Origin: an uncultured Prevotellaceae bacterium
GTDB taxonomy: Bacteria > Bacteroidota > Bacteroidia > Bacteroidales > Bacteroidaceae
Reading direction: 5' to 3'
DNA: 62,956 bases
Assembly: GCA_900318995.1 (NCBI GenBank)
Contig: ONMR01000022.1
Location: 1-62,956 of the forward strand
The notes under the pieces were generated by a model. The model saw only the letters and a list, made by a program, of their open reading frames with translations. It did not search any database and had not been told where the DNA came from. This document shows, in pieces, positions 25,878 through 34,132 of this stretch. Numbering within the stretch: position 1 is the first letter of the stretch; each line of letters starts with the position of its first letter. The position numbers and the translations under genes are program-made.

Positions 25878-26462
25878 ATGAAAAAGAAAAGTACTTGGAT
25901 TATCATTGGTGTAATCATTCTGGTTGTTATCTGGGCTATCGGCATCAACAACAAGATGGTGACAATGGAGGAGAACGTAAGTAAGGCATGGGGCAACGTG
26001 GAGAACGTATACCAGCGCCGCGCCGACCTTATCCCCAACCTTGTAAACACTGTAAAGGGCTACGCAGCACATGAGACATCGACATTTGAGGCTGTAGTCA
26101 ATGCACGCGCCAAGGCAACATCAATCACGGTCAACCCGGAGGATATGACAGCCGATCAGCTTAAGGAGTTCCAGAAAGCCCAGAATGAGGTTGGAGGTGC
26201 TCTGGGCAGACTGATTGCCATCAGCGAGTCATATCCCGAACTCAAGGCCAATGAGAACTTTAAGGAACTGCAGGCACAACTTGAGGGTACCGAGAACCGT
26301 ATTGCCGTAGAGCGCCGCAACTTCAACGAGTCGGCCAACGGTTACAACACTTTTATCCGCAAATTCCCGCAGAGCATCATAGCTGGTATGCGCGGCTTTG
26401 AGAAAAAGCCCTATTTCGAGGCCGAGGAAGGTGCAAACAAGGCTCCCAAAGTAGAATTCTGA
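25878..26462 (+). CDS. lemA: LemA-family protein
   Basis: 194 residues with one N-terminal membrane helix (WIIIGVIILVVIWAIGIN) and the LemA four-helix region. Signatures are VSKAWGNVENVYQRRADLIP, NLVNTVKGYAAHE and VERRNFNESANGYNTFIRKF. It overlaps purM by one base and follows its TPM partner by 31 bases. Confidence 0.93.
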   Translation: MKKKSTWIIIGVIILVVIWAIGINNKMVTMEENVSKAWGNVENVYQRRADLIPNLVNTVKGYAAHETSTFEAVVNARAKATSITVNPEDMTADQLKEFQKAQNEVGGALGRLIAISESYPELKANENFKELQAQLEGTENRIAVERRNFNESANGYNTFIRKFPQSIIAGMRGFEKKPYFEAEEGANKAPKVEF

Positions 26463-27631
26463 TGGAATCAAACGAACGTTATATGCTGCGTGGCGTATCG
26501 GCATCCAAGGAGGATGTCCACAACGCCATCAAGAACATTGACAAAGGTCTTTATCCCAAGGCCTTCTGTAAGATCATTCCTGATATCCTGGGCGGTGACC
26601 CCGAGTACTGTAACATAATGCATGCCGACGGTGCAGGTACAAAGTCTTCATTGGCATACGCCTACTGGAAAGAGACCGGCGACCTGTCCGTATGGAAAGG
26701 TATTGCACAGGATGCCCTTATCATGAATATCGATGACCTGCTCTGCGTTGGTGCTGTCGATAACATACTGGTAAGTTCAACCATCGGACGCAACAAAAAC
26801 CTTGTTCCGGGCAGCGTGATCAGTGCCATCATTAACGGTACCGACGAGCTTCTGGCCGAACTCCGCGAGATGGGTGTGGGAGCCTATGCCACAGGCGGTG
26901 AGACTGCCGATGTAGGTGACCTGGTACGTACCATAATCGTGGACAGTACAGTTACATGCCGCATGAAACGCAGTGACGTGATCAACAATGCCAACATCCG
27001 TCCGGGTGACGTGATTGTAGGTCTGGCATCGTTCGGAAAGGCTACATATGAGAAGGAGTACAACGGCGGTATGGGCAGTAACGGTCTTACCAGCGCCCGC
27101 CACGATGTATTCAATAAAGAGATTGCAAACAAGTATCCGGAGACTTTTGACCACGCAGTCCCTGAGGAGCTTGTATATTCAGGCGGTCTGAGTCTGACTG
27201 ATAAGGTACAGGACTCACCTCTGGATGCCGGCAAACTGGTACTCTCTCCCACCCGCACATACGCACCCGTGGTAAAGAAACTGCTCGATGCACTGCGCCC
27301 GCAGATTCACGGAATGGTACACTGCTCAGGTGGTGCCCAAACCAAGATTCTGCACTTTGTTGACGGAGTACACGTAATCAAGGATAACCTCTTCCCCATC
27401 CCGCCGCTGTTCCGCACCATCCAGGAGCAGAGCAAGACAGAGTGGAAAGAGATGTACAAGGTATTCAACTGCGGTCACCGCTTTGAGGTCTACCTGCCTG
27501 GGGAATTCGCCCAGCAGGTAATAGACATCAGCAAGTCATTCGGTATCGATGCCCAAATTATCGGCCGCATCGAACAGTCTGATCATACGCATCTGACAAT
27601 CCACAGCGAATACGGAGTATTTGAATATTAA
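26462..27631 (+). CDS. purM: Phosphoribosylformylglycinamidine cyclo-ligase (AIR synthase)
   Basis: A 389-residue PurM of the Bacteroidetes type. It has HADGAGTKSSLAYAYW (nucleotide-binding entry), AQDALIMNIDDLLCVGA, YATGGETADVGDLVRTI and GMVHCSGGAQTKILHF. It makes aminoimidazole ribotide in purine synthesis. As I recall, in Bacteroides it usually sits next to prfA and pyrF. Here those lie 25 kb downstream (52583-54535), beyond a block of mostly minus-strand genes. Confidence 0.93.
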   Translation: MESNERYMLRGVSASKEDVHNAIKNIDKGLYPKAFCKIIPDILGGDPEYCNIMHADGAGTKSSLAYAYWKETGDLSVWKGIAQDALIMNIDDLLCVGAVDNILVSSTIGRNKNLVPGSVISAIINGTDELLAELREMGVGAYATGGETADVGDLVRTIIVDSTVTCRMKRSDVINNANIRPGDVIVGLASFGKATYEKEYNGGMGSNGLTSARHDVFNKEIANKYPETFDHAVPEELVYSGGLSLTDKVQDSPLDAGKLVLSPTRTYAPVVKKLLDALRPQIHGMVHCSGGAQTKILHFVDGVHVIKDNLFPIPPLFRTIQEQSKTEWKEMYKVFNCGHRFEVYLPGEFAQQVIDISKSFGIDAQIIGRIEQSDHTHLTIHSEYGVFEY

Positions 27632-27676
27632 ACAATAAAAACGGCTGACGGAATTCCGTCAGCCGTTTTTATTGTT
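27631..27676. terminator. Perfect 46-bp palindromic bidirectional terminator
   Basis: Two exact 23-base arms meet without a spacer (centre GGAATTCC), with A/T runs at both ends. It lies between convergent purM and the GIN-domain gene. Confidence 0.93.
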
Positions 27677-27689
27677 TATTGTCAAACTA

Positions 27690-28493
27690 TTACCAATCTA
27701 TATCACCGCTACCGGAACGGGATTTGGAGATATTGTCATATTTGAGGCGGCCCGAGATATCGCCCGATCCGCCAACTCTGGCTATCACATTGCTTGCATA
27801 ACCGCTGACATCTATGTCGCCGCTACCTTTCACGCTTGCATTAAGAGTACCGTCAATATCCACTTTTGTTATCTCAACATCCCCGGATCCGGACACTACT
27901 ATATTCAGGTCTTCTGATTCAATCCGGGCAGCATCCCAGTCTCCGCTTCCTGCAACACTGACATTCACCTTATCGGCCTCTACATATGACACCTTTATCA
28001 CACCTGATCCTGACACCGAAGATTCAAGAATGTCGCAACTGATATTATCGGCAAATATGTCACCGCTACCCGAAACCTTAATAGTCAGTTCTCCATCAGC
28101 CTCAATATCCGTCTTGCAGAAAATGCTACCGCTGCCGGACATACTGATATGACTGATCTCGGGACATCCCACCTTTACTCTAAGGCGTACGTTACGGTAA
28201 CGGCCACTCTCAACCGAAACCTCAAGGATTCCTTTACTTACATCCGTATGCAGACGGTCAAAATACTCCTTATCACCCTCCACAACCACATACCGCTCAT
28301 CGGACTGCTCAAAAATAACATCAAACGGACAAGTATTGGCAATTCCGTCAAATCCTTCTACCCGACGCTCCTCGCGGTCGCAATCAGTAAAATCCATGTT
28401 CTTGGTAGAAAGCCATACAACCTGAGCATCAGAAAACACACAAGAATTAAACAAAGCACAAACAGCAAAAACCAAATAAGATCCTATCTTCAT
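27690..28493 (-). CDS. Exported GIN-domain (DUF2807) beta-solenoid protein
   Basis: A 267-residue protein with a signal peptide (MKIGSYLVFAVCALFNSC; Cys18 could be lipidated, though the lipobox is poor). A repetitive body follows in which GSGDI-type turns recur about every 20-25 residues (SMSGSGS, KVSGSGDIFA, SVSGSGVIK, SVAGSGDWD, VVSGSGDVE, SVKGSGDID, RVGGSGDIS, SRSGSGDIDW). This is the 'head GIN' fold common in Bacteroidetes envelopes. Function unknown. It starts about 100 bases from repeat B1. Confidence 0.88.
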   Translation of the reverse strand: MKIGSYLVFAVCALFNSCVFSDAQVVWLSTKNMDFTDCDREERRVEGFDGIANTCPFDVIFEQSDERYVVVEGDKEYFDRLHTDVSKGILEVSVESGRYRNVRLRVKVGCPEISHISMSGSGSIFCKTDIEADGELTIKVSGSGDIFADNISCDILESSVSGSGVIKVSYVEADKVNVSVAGSGDWDAARIESEDLNIVVSGSGDVEITKVDIDGTLNASVKGSGDIDVSGYASNVIARVGGSGDISGRLKYDNISKSRSGSGDIDW

Positions 28494-28593
28494 ATTGAAA
28501 AAGTATTAAGTTTCATCAAATACACCCAATAGACGAAACCCAAAGAGAATTGTTACAAAAAACAGAGCAAAACTTTCCTGTTGCAGTAGCTGA

Positions 28594-28781
28594 ACTATCC
28601 CCTTTGGGGACCATCAGTGAAGTGGCGTTAAGCGGAGCGCCCCGAAGGATCCCGTTAAGAACGCCGCTTTGTTTGACGAAGGTTAGACACCGTCAGGTGG
28701 CTAAGACTGAGGAGTTCGGAGTTTAGGGTCCGTAGGGGTTGCGGAGTAGCCACGGAACGTTGCGTCCCCAAAGGGGATAGT
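28594..28781. repeat. Palindromic intergenic repeat, family B copy 1
   Basis: A 188-bp element bounded by ACTATCCCCTTTGGGGAC (28594) and its complement ending at 28781. Each end is itself a palindrome around CCCCTTTGGGG. Internal hairpins include GGCGTT/AACGCC enclosing GCCCCGAAGG. Its first ~60 bases, in reverse complement, match family B copy 2 at 62393. It abuts the 3' end of metA. No coding signal. Confidence 0.75.
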
Positions 28782-28787
28782 AAAGCG

Positions 28788-29601
28788 TTATTGGATCTCC
28801 TGTAGATTATAAGGAGTCTCCTGATAAACGTAATAGTTGAGCCAGTTGGCGTAGAAAAGGTTTGCATGGGCGCGCCAGCGGTCCAAAGGTTTCTGAGCCG
28901 GATCATCATTGCGGTAATAATGCTTAGGCATGGCAATGGGCAGCCCCTTATCCAAGTCACGCCTGTACTCCTTGTCCAGAGTATCGGGAGAGTACTCCAT
29001 GTGACCGGTAATGAAAATCTCGCGTCCGCCCCGCGCCGAAACCATAAACACCCCCGCCTCATCAGACTCCGACAGAATCTTGAGCTCCGGATGAGCAAGT
29101 ATATCCACCCTGTGAACTTCCGAGTGACGGCTGTGCGGAGCATAGAACTCATCGTCAAACCCGCGGAAAATAGGCAGCGGCTCCGGGATAGTGTTATGCT
29201 TGAAAATGCCGAACATCTTTTCGGCCAGCGGATACTTGGGAACGCCGTAGAAATGATACAGAGCAGCCTGTGCAGCCCAGCAAATATATAAGGTCGATGT
29301 CACATGAGTGCGTGCGCATGCTCTCAAAAGTCTCATAGAACACCTTCATGTGCTCCACAGGAGTATTCTTGGAAGTATGGCTGCGCAACTTCATCAGTTT
29401 GAGTTCAATCTGCAGGGGCGTGTTGGAGAGCAGACGTATCAGGTCCGTCTCAGTAGTAATCTTGATGGGCATCAGGTTGAGCACCACAATGCGCAGCGGA
29501 CGTATATCCTGACTGGTGGCGCGGCTGGTGTCCATCACAAAGATATTCTCCCCTTTCAGGATTTCTATTGCAGGCAGTTTATCGGGTAATTTAAGAGGCA
29601 T
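28788..29601 (-). pseudogene. metA: Broken homoserine O-acyltransferase (metA) with internal deletion and frameshift
   Basis: The N-terminal part reads from 29601 ([20 protein letters not shown] ... [17 protein letters not shown]) and the C-terminal part ([41 protein letters not shown]-like VSARGGREIFITGHMEYSP) reads in another frame to 28788. The junction is near 29309-29322. From family knowledge, about 35-38 residues normally between these blocks (the DGMIVTGAPVE region) are missing. The catalytic Cys (YICWAAQ) is thus out of frame with the start. MetA activates homoserine for methionine synthesis with MetY upstream. An assembly error is possible. Confidence 0.85.
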
Positions 29602-29624
29602 AACCAGACTGATAATTATAAAAC

Positions 29625-29675
29625 CGAAATATCCACAGCCCCCCGAAAGGGACTGTGAATACAACGGCAAATTTA
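29625..29675 (-). promoter_or_regulatory. metA promoter and leader hairpin
   Basis: The minus strand carries a perfect TAAATTTG at 29675-29668. The leader contains CACAGTCCC paired with GGGGCTGTG around a short loop (about 29630-29652). No SAM-II or SAM-I consensus was recognised. Confidence 0.5.
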
Positions 29676-29704
29676 GTTAAACTTAAAACAACTTGTTTTT
29701 ATTA

Positions 29705-30991
29705 TCATATTTTGGCAAAAGCCTGATCAAGATCAGCAATAATGTCGTCAACATGCTCAACACCTATTGAAAGACGTACCGTTGTGGGGGTTATGTGCTG
29801 CTCGGCCAGCTCCTTGGAGGTCATCTGAGAGTGTGTGGTGGTGTAAGGATGTATCACAAGGCTCTTTACATCGGCCACATTGGCCAGCAGTGAGAAAATC
29901 TGCAGAGAGTCAATGAACTTCCATGTATCCTCCTGGGTGCCGTTAACCTCGAATGTAAAGATAGATCCGCCACCGTTAGGGAAATACTTCCTGTACAGCT
30001 CATGGTCAGGATGATCCGGCAGTGAGGGATGATTGACCTTGGCCACCTTGGGGTTCTTAGCCAGGTAATCCACTACCTTGAGCGCGTTCTCCACGTGACG
30101 CTCAATGCGCAGAGGAAGTGACTCCACGCCCTGCAGCAGAATCCATGCGTTGAAGGGGCTGATGGCGGCACCGGTATCGCGCAGTATGACGGCGCGGATA
30201 CGGGTTACAAATGCGGCTGCACCGGCTACATCGGCAAAAACTGCGCCGTGATAAGAGGGATCGGGCTTGGCAAGTGTGTGATACTTGTCGGGGTTGGCTT
30301 TCCAGTTGAATGTACCGCCATCTACTATTACGCCGCCCAATGAACTTCCGTGACCGCCTATGAACTTGGTTGCGGAGTGCACCACAATGTCTGCTCCATG
30401 CTCCAGCGGACGGATAAGAATAGGTGCAAATGTGTTGTCCACGATGAATACTATTCCGTGCCTGTGGGCAATCTCGGCTACAGCCTCCAGGTTGGTGACA
30501 TCGCTGTTGGGGTTACCGAATGTCTCGGCATAGATAGCCTTGGTGTTGGGGCGGATGGCTGCCTCAAGAGCCTCCAGGTCATTCACCTTAACGATGGTGT
30601 TGCTTATGCCCTGGGTTGAAAGTGTGTGTGTTATCAGGTTGAATGATCCGCCGTACAGATTGTCGGCTGCCACGATGTGGTCACCGGCCTGGGCAATGTT
30701 CTGCAGGGCGTATGTTACTGCGGCGGCACCCGATGCCACTGCCAGACCGGCCACACCACCCTCAAGGGCTGCTATGCGCTTCTCCAATACATCCTGTGTG
30801 GAGTTGGTCAGACGACCGTAGATGTTACCGGCATCGCGCAGGCCAAAACGGTCGGCGGCGTGCTGTGAGTTGCGGAACACATAGGATGTGGTCTGATAGA
30901 TAGGTACTGCGCGTGCATCGGACGCGGGATCGGGCTGCTCCTGGCCTACATGAAGTGCCAGAGTCTCAAGATGAAGTCTGTTGTTTGCCAT
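29705..30991 (-). CDS. metY: O-acetylhomoserine sulfhydrylase
   Basis: A 428-residue PLP enzyme of the Cys/Met metabolism family. Family blocks are [60 protein letters not shown], the PLP lysine in [11 protein letters not shown] and [20 protein letters not shown]. It converts O-acetylhomoserine and sulfide to homocysteine. It lies upstream of metA on the same strand and diverges from an Lrp-type regulator. Confidence 0.95.
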   Translation of the reverse strand: MANNRLHLETLALHVGQEQPDPASDARAVPIYQTTSYVFRNSQHAADRFGLRDAGNIYGRLTNSTQDVLEKRIAALEGGVAGLAVASGAAAVTYALQNIAQAGDHIVAADNLYGGSFNLITHTLSTQGISNTIVKVNDLEALEAAIRPNTKAIYAETFGNPNSDVTNLEAVAEIAHRHGIVFIVDNTFAPILIRPLEHGADIVVHSATKFIGGHGSSLGGVIVDGGTFNWKANPDKYHTLAKPDPSYHGAVFADVAGAAAFVTRIRAVILRDTGAAISPFNAWILLQGVESLPLRIERHVENALKVVDYLAKNPKVAKVNHPSLPDHPDHELYRKYFPNGGGSIFTFEVNGTQEDTWKFIDSLQIFSLLANVADVKSLVIHPYTTTHSQMTSKELAEQHITPTTVRLSIGVEHVDDIIADLDQAFAKI

Positions 30992-31036
30992 AGTTGTATG
31001 TTATTTTTTTGTTTGTTTCCTTTCTGATTTCCGATG

Positions 31037-31068
31037 CAAAGTTACGGTCGATAGAAAATTCCACCAAA
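31037..31068 (-). promoter_or_regulatory. metY promoter
   Basis: TAACTTTG on the minus strand (31044-31037), with TTTG 20 bases upstream; both elements match the consensus. It diverges from the regulator promoter at 31097. Confidence 0.7.
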
Positions 31069-31072
31069 CACA

Positions 31073-31104
31073 TTGCATTATTAAGGAAAAACTTCCTACC
31101 TTTG
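31073..31104 (+). promoter_or_regulatory. Promoter of the Lrp-family gene
   Basis: TACCTTTG (31097-31104) with TTG at 31073-31075. It lies back to back with the metY promoter. Confidence 0.6.
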
Positions 31105-31147
31105 CGCAAAATCAAAGAAAATAAACCAACAATTTCAATGATAAACT

Positions 31148-31648
31148 ATGGAAAAGGAGAATATTTCAACTCTGATTGAGCCAAAATCAGGTGAACTGGA
31201 TGCCACAGACATCAAAATCCTTACCTGCCTGCAGGATAATTCACGTCTTACCACCAAGGAACTTGCAGCCAAGGTGCACCTGTCCACCACCCCCGTATTC
31301 GAGCGTCAGAAACGTCTGGAGCGCGAGGGCTATATAAAGAAGTATATAGCGGTGCTGGACCCCGAGAAACTCAACCTGGGATTCGTGGTGTTCTGCTGCG
31401 TAAAACTCCGTGAGATGACACGCGATACCGCCCACAGCTTTGAGGAGGCCGCGCGTAATATGAAAGAGGTGGCAGAGTGCTACAACATATCCGGCGAGTT
31501 TGACTACCTGCTCAAGGTCTACTGCCCCGATATGCGCTCCTACAAGGAGTTCATCATGAACGTACTGGGCACAACCGATACCGTAGGCTCCATCCAGTCC
31601 ATGTTCGTAATGAGTCCCATCAAAAAGACCTTCGGCCTCTCAATTTAA
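31148..31648 (+). CDS. Lrp/AsnC-family transcriptional regulator
   Basis: A 166-residue protein. An N-terminal extension (1-15) precedes the helix-turn-helix (LDATDIKILTCLQDNSRLTT, KELAAKVHLSTTPVFERQKR, about 17-62). The RAM ligand-binding domain follows (VVFCCVKLREMTRDTAH, ECYNISGEFDYLLKVYCPDM). It is divergent from metY with promoters about 50 bases apart, so control of methionine synthesis is a sensible inference. Confidence 0.9.
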   Translation: MEKENISTLIEPKSGELDATDIKILTCLQDNSRLTTKELAAKVHLSTTPVFERQKRLEREGYIKKYIAVLDPEKLNLGFVVFCCVKLREMTRDTAHSFEEAARNMKEVAECYNISGEFDYLLKVYCPDMRSYKEFIMNVLGTTDTVGSIQSMFVMSPIKKTFGLSI

Positions 31649-31655
31649 TACTCAG

Positions 31656-31786
31656 CGGAAATTGGGGTTATTGACGTAGAAACTACGGGCCTTCGGCCCT
31701 ATCCCTCCCACCGCTTCGCGGCGGGCCCCTCCCTCTAACGCGCCGAGGGTGGCGACGGTTTCTACTGCCAACAACCCCAATTTCCG
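31656..31786. repeat. Palindromic intergenic element, family C
   Basis: A 131-bp element with ~29-bp imperfect terminal inverted repeats: CGGAAATTGGGGTT then GTAGAAAC on the left, the complement on the right. Inside are two UUCG-type hairpins, GGGCCTTCGGCCC and CCGCTTCGCGG. A separate terminator follows. Only one copy seen here. It could be a small mobile repeat or a structured RNA. Confidence 0.7.
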
Positions 31787-31822
31787 AAAAAAAACTCGGG
31801 CCTTTCGGTCCGAGTTTTTTTT
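31787..31822. terminator. Bidirectional terminator
   Basis: ACTCGGGCC-TTTC-GGTCCGAGT stem (one G-T pair) with A- and T-runs on both sides. It ends the Lrp-type gene (+) and pepD (-), whose stop codon overlaps the T-run. Confidence 0.85.
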
Positions 31823-33302
31823 ATTTGGCAGGTATGGCAGCGAGAACTGCTTTCAGGTAGTCCCAGACTTTCTGGACTGAGGGGATGTAGCAGCGCTCAT
31901 CGGGTGAATGGGGGCTCATGAGTGTGGGGCCGAACGATACCATATCCCAGTTGGGGTATGCACCGCTTAGGATACCGCACTCCAGACCTGCATGGATAGC
32001 CATTACCTTGGGCTCGGTGCCGAACATCTTCTTGTACTCCTGCTTCATGACATGCAGGATGGGTGATGCGGCGTTGGGTGCCCAGCCTGAGTAGCCTCCG
32101 GTAAGCTCAACCTTGCAGCCTGCAAGCTCGGCTACGCTGCGAACACGCAGAGCCAGAAGTTCCTTGGCACTATCAACAGAGCTGCGCAGCAGGTTACCGA
32201 TAAAGAACTCACCTTTATATATCTTGACCATAGCCATATTGTTGGATGTCTCCACAAGGCCGGGCATCTGGTCGCTCATGCGCTCCACGCCGTCCGGGCA
32301 AGCCAGGATAGCCTGGATATAACGCAATGCAGCAGACTCCTCCACGTACAGGCACTCGTCGGGATCACATGTCTCACCCGGAGCACATTGGTAAGGCTCA
32401 AATACGTAGTTGCAGCCGGGATCAGTTGCAGCATACTCGGCCTTGACCTCGGCAAATACATCGGCCACTACCTTCTTGGCAACATCCAGCTTGGCAGGAT
32501 CAACGTAAACGGTTGCAAAGCACTCACGCGGAATAGCGTTGCGCAGTGTGCCGCCCTCCATATCAATCAGTTTGACATCGGCCTTGGTAAGCAGAGCGTA
32601 CATTACGCGCGCGCCTACCTTGTTTGCATTGGCGCGGCAGAGTATGATATCCATACCTGAGTGACCGCCCTGGAATCCCTTTACGGCCAGACTGTAGCAG
32701 AGCCAGTCCTTGGGCTCGGGCTTACGCTCATAAGTACCCTTGATTGATGCATCCAGACCACCGGCACAGCCCACGTAAATCTCACCCTCGGTCTCTGAGT
32801 CAAGATTGAGCAGGATCTCACCCTTAAGCACACCCGGCTTGAGAGCCTGTGCACCGGTCATACCTGTCTCCTCATCATAGGTAACCAGCAGTTCCAGCGG
32901 GCCGTGCTTGATATCGTCCGATTCCAACACTGACAGAGCCAGAGCAACACCCAAACCGTTATCGGCACCAAGAGTTGTGCCCTTAGCCTTGAGCCACTCG
33001 CCATCAACCCAGGTCTCGATAGGATCATTCTCAAAATCATGCTTGACATCGGCATTCTTCTGGGGAACCATATCCATATGGCCCTGCATGATAACGCCCT
33101 TCAGGTTCTCCATACCCGGAGTAGCTGGCTTGCGCATAATCACGTTTCCTGTCTCATCGGCAAAAGCCTCAATATTATGCTGCTTTGCCCAGTCCAGAAG
33201 CCATGCACGAATCTTTTCCTCATGCTTTGAAGGACGTGGCTGACGCGTAATACCGTAAAAGTTATCCCAAACGATCTTGGGCTGTAAATCCTTGATAGTC
33301 AT
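31821..33302 (-). CDS. pepD: Aminoacyl-histidine dipeptidase (M20 family)
   Basis: A 493-residue PepD-type metallopeptidase. Metal and catalytic blocks: MQGHMDMVPQ (His), GADNGLGVALAL (bridging Asp), TYDEETGMTGA (Glu-Glu), NLDSETEG (Asp) and MAIHAGLECGIL (His) near the C-terminus. The lid dimerisation domain lies between (about 190-390). It cleaves dipeptides such as beta-Ala-His in the cytoplasm. Single gene with its own promoter. Confidence 0.95.
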   Translation of the reverse strand: MTIKDLQPKIVWDNFYGITRQPRPSKHEEKIRAWLLDWAKQHNIEAFADETGNVIMRKPATPGMENLKGVIMQGHMDMVPQKNADVKHDFENDPIETWVDGEWLKAKGTTLGADNGLGVALALSVLESDDIKHGPLELLVTYDEETGMTGAQALKPGVLKGEILLNLDSETEGEIYVGCAGGLDASIKGTYERKPEPKDWLCYSLAVKGFQGGHSGMDIILCRANANKVGARVMYALLTKADVKLIDMEGGTLRNAIPRECFATVYVDPAKLDVAKKVVADVFAEVKAEYAATDPGCNYVFEPYQCAPGETCDPDECLYVEESAALRYIQAILACPDGVERMSDQMPGLVETSNNMAMVKIYKGEFFIGNLLRSSVDSAKELLALRVRSVAELAGCKVELTGGYSGWAPNAASPILHVMKQEYKKMFGTEPKVMAIHAGLECGILSGAYPNWDMVSFGPTLMSPHSPDERCYIPSVQKVWDYLKAVLAAIPAK

Positions 33303-33336
33303 ATTCTCAAATCTTTAATTGGTTATACAACAAAAA

Positions 33337-33374
33337 GCATATCAGCCACAATTGTGACTGATATGCCAAAGTTA
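33337..33374 (-). terminator. Inverted repeat joined to the pepD promoter
   Basis: A 30-bp repeat GCATATCAGccACAAT/ATTGTgaCTGATATGC (one mismatch) is followed on the minus strand by CTTTTTG. It can terminate the transport operon. A perfect TAACTTTG (33374-33367) touches its upstream edge, so the same hairpin starts the pepD leader and could act as an operator or attenuator. Confidence 0.6.
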
Positions 33375-33403
33375 ATATTTACTGGAATATTATCCAAATA
33401 ATT

Positions 33404-34120
33404 TTACCCCAGGAACTTGCCTCTGTTCTGAAGGCCAAGCAGGCCGGACATCAGGAAGACTATGGCGGCTACCCCCATCAGGATGCGGTTCTTTAGCAGG
33501 ATCATGCTCCAAATGGCGGCATTGATGTTCTCCGGCTCCTCATAGGGATTGATGGTCAGGTCCCACACCTTGTTCTCAACCAGCTGGACATTCCCCAGCA
33601 CCAGCGCCAGTATTACTGTCAGCACTGAGAGAACGGCAGCGGCATTTCCGTTGCGGATTAGTGTGGAGTACAGGAATGCCAGATTGCCAAAGAGCATGAC
33701 GGGTAGCATCAGCTGGGCTGCCATCGTGAACGGTTGCACCGGATAGAGCAATATCCTGCCCAGGAAAGCATATGCCACAAGAATCAGATATACCTCAACG
33801 TAAATCATCAAGAGTCTGAAAAGCCACACCTTATACATGTAGTTGGGGATGCCGAACAGCAGTTCCAGTATGCGGTGATCGGCATCATTCTGAATGCCGA
33901 AGCATGCAGGATAGAACACCAGTAGCAGCCCCGGTATGATAAGCTGGTTGTATACCATACCATGGCTCAAAGTAGTTCCCCTGGCTGCGGCTGTATACAT
34001 CAGGAAGAAAAACAGCGCCAGGCCAACCAGCAGGAACCAGATGAACTTGCCTGAGAATATTATCCTCATGTTGTATACGCACAGACGGGCGTAAGATTTC
34101 ACTGTATTGAATACCGACAT
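33404..34120 (-). CDS. ABC-2 type permease
   Basis: A 238-residue membrane protein with six predicted helices (FIWFLLVGLALFFFLMYTA, LIIPGLLLVFYPACFGI, LLMIYVEVYLILVAYAFLG, LMLPVMLFGNLAFLYSTL, AAVLSVLTVILALVLGNV, ILMGVAAIVFLMSGLLGL). The pattern fits an ABC-2 permease subunit. It lies 12 bases after the RND-ABC fusion and is the last gene of the operon, so it is the probable permease partner of that fused ATPase. Substrate unknown. Confidence 0.75.
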   Translation of the reverse strand: MSVFNTVKSYARLCVYNMRIIFSGKFIWFLLVGLALFFFLMYTAAARGTTLSHGMVYNQLIIPGLLLVFYPACFGIQNDADHRILELLFGIPNYMYKVWLFRLLMIYVEVYLILVAYAFLGRILLYPVQPFTMAAQLMLPVMLFGNLAFLYSTLIRNGNAAAVLSVLTVILALVLGNVQLVENKVWDLTINPYEEPENINAAIWSMILLKNRILMGVAAIVFLMSGLLGLQNRGKFLG

Positions 34121-34132
34121 AATGACAACTGT

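Noticed and set aside
29602-29675. SAM-II riboswitch upstream of metA
   Set aside because: The leader is only about 60 bases and shows a plain hairpin without the SAM-II pseudoknot consensus.
31656-31786. CRISPR array or attenuator instead of a repeat element
   Set aside because: There is no set of direct repeats with spacers; the structure is a single inverted unit and the terminator is separate.
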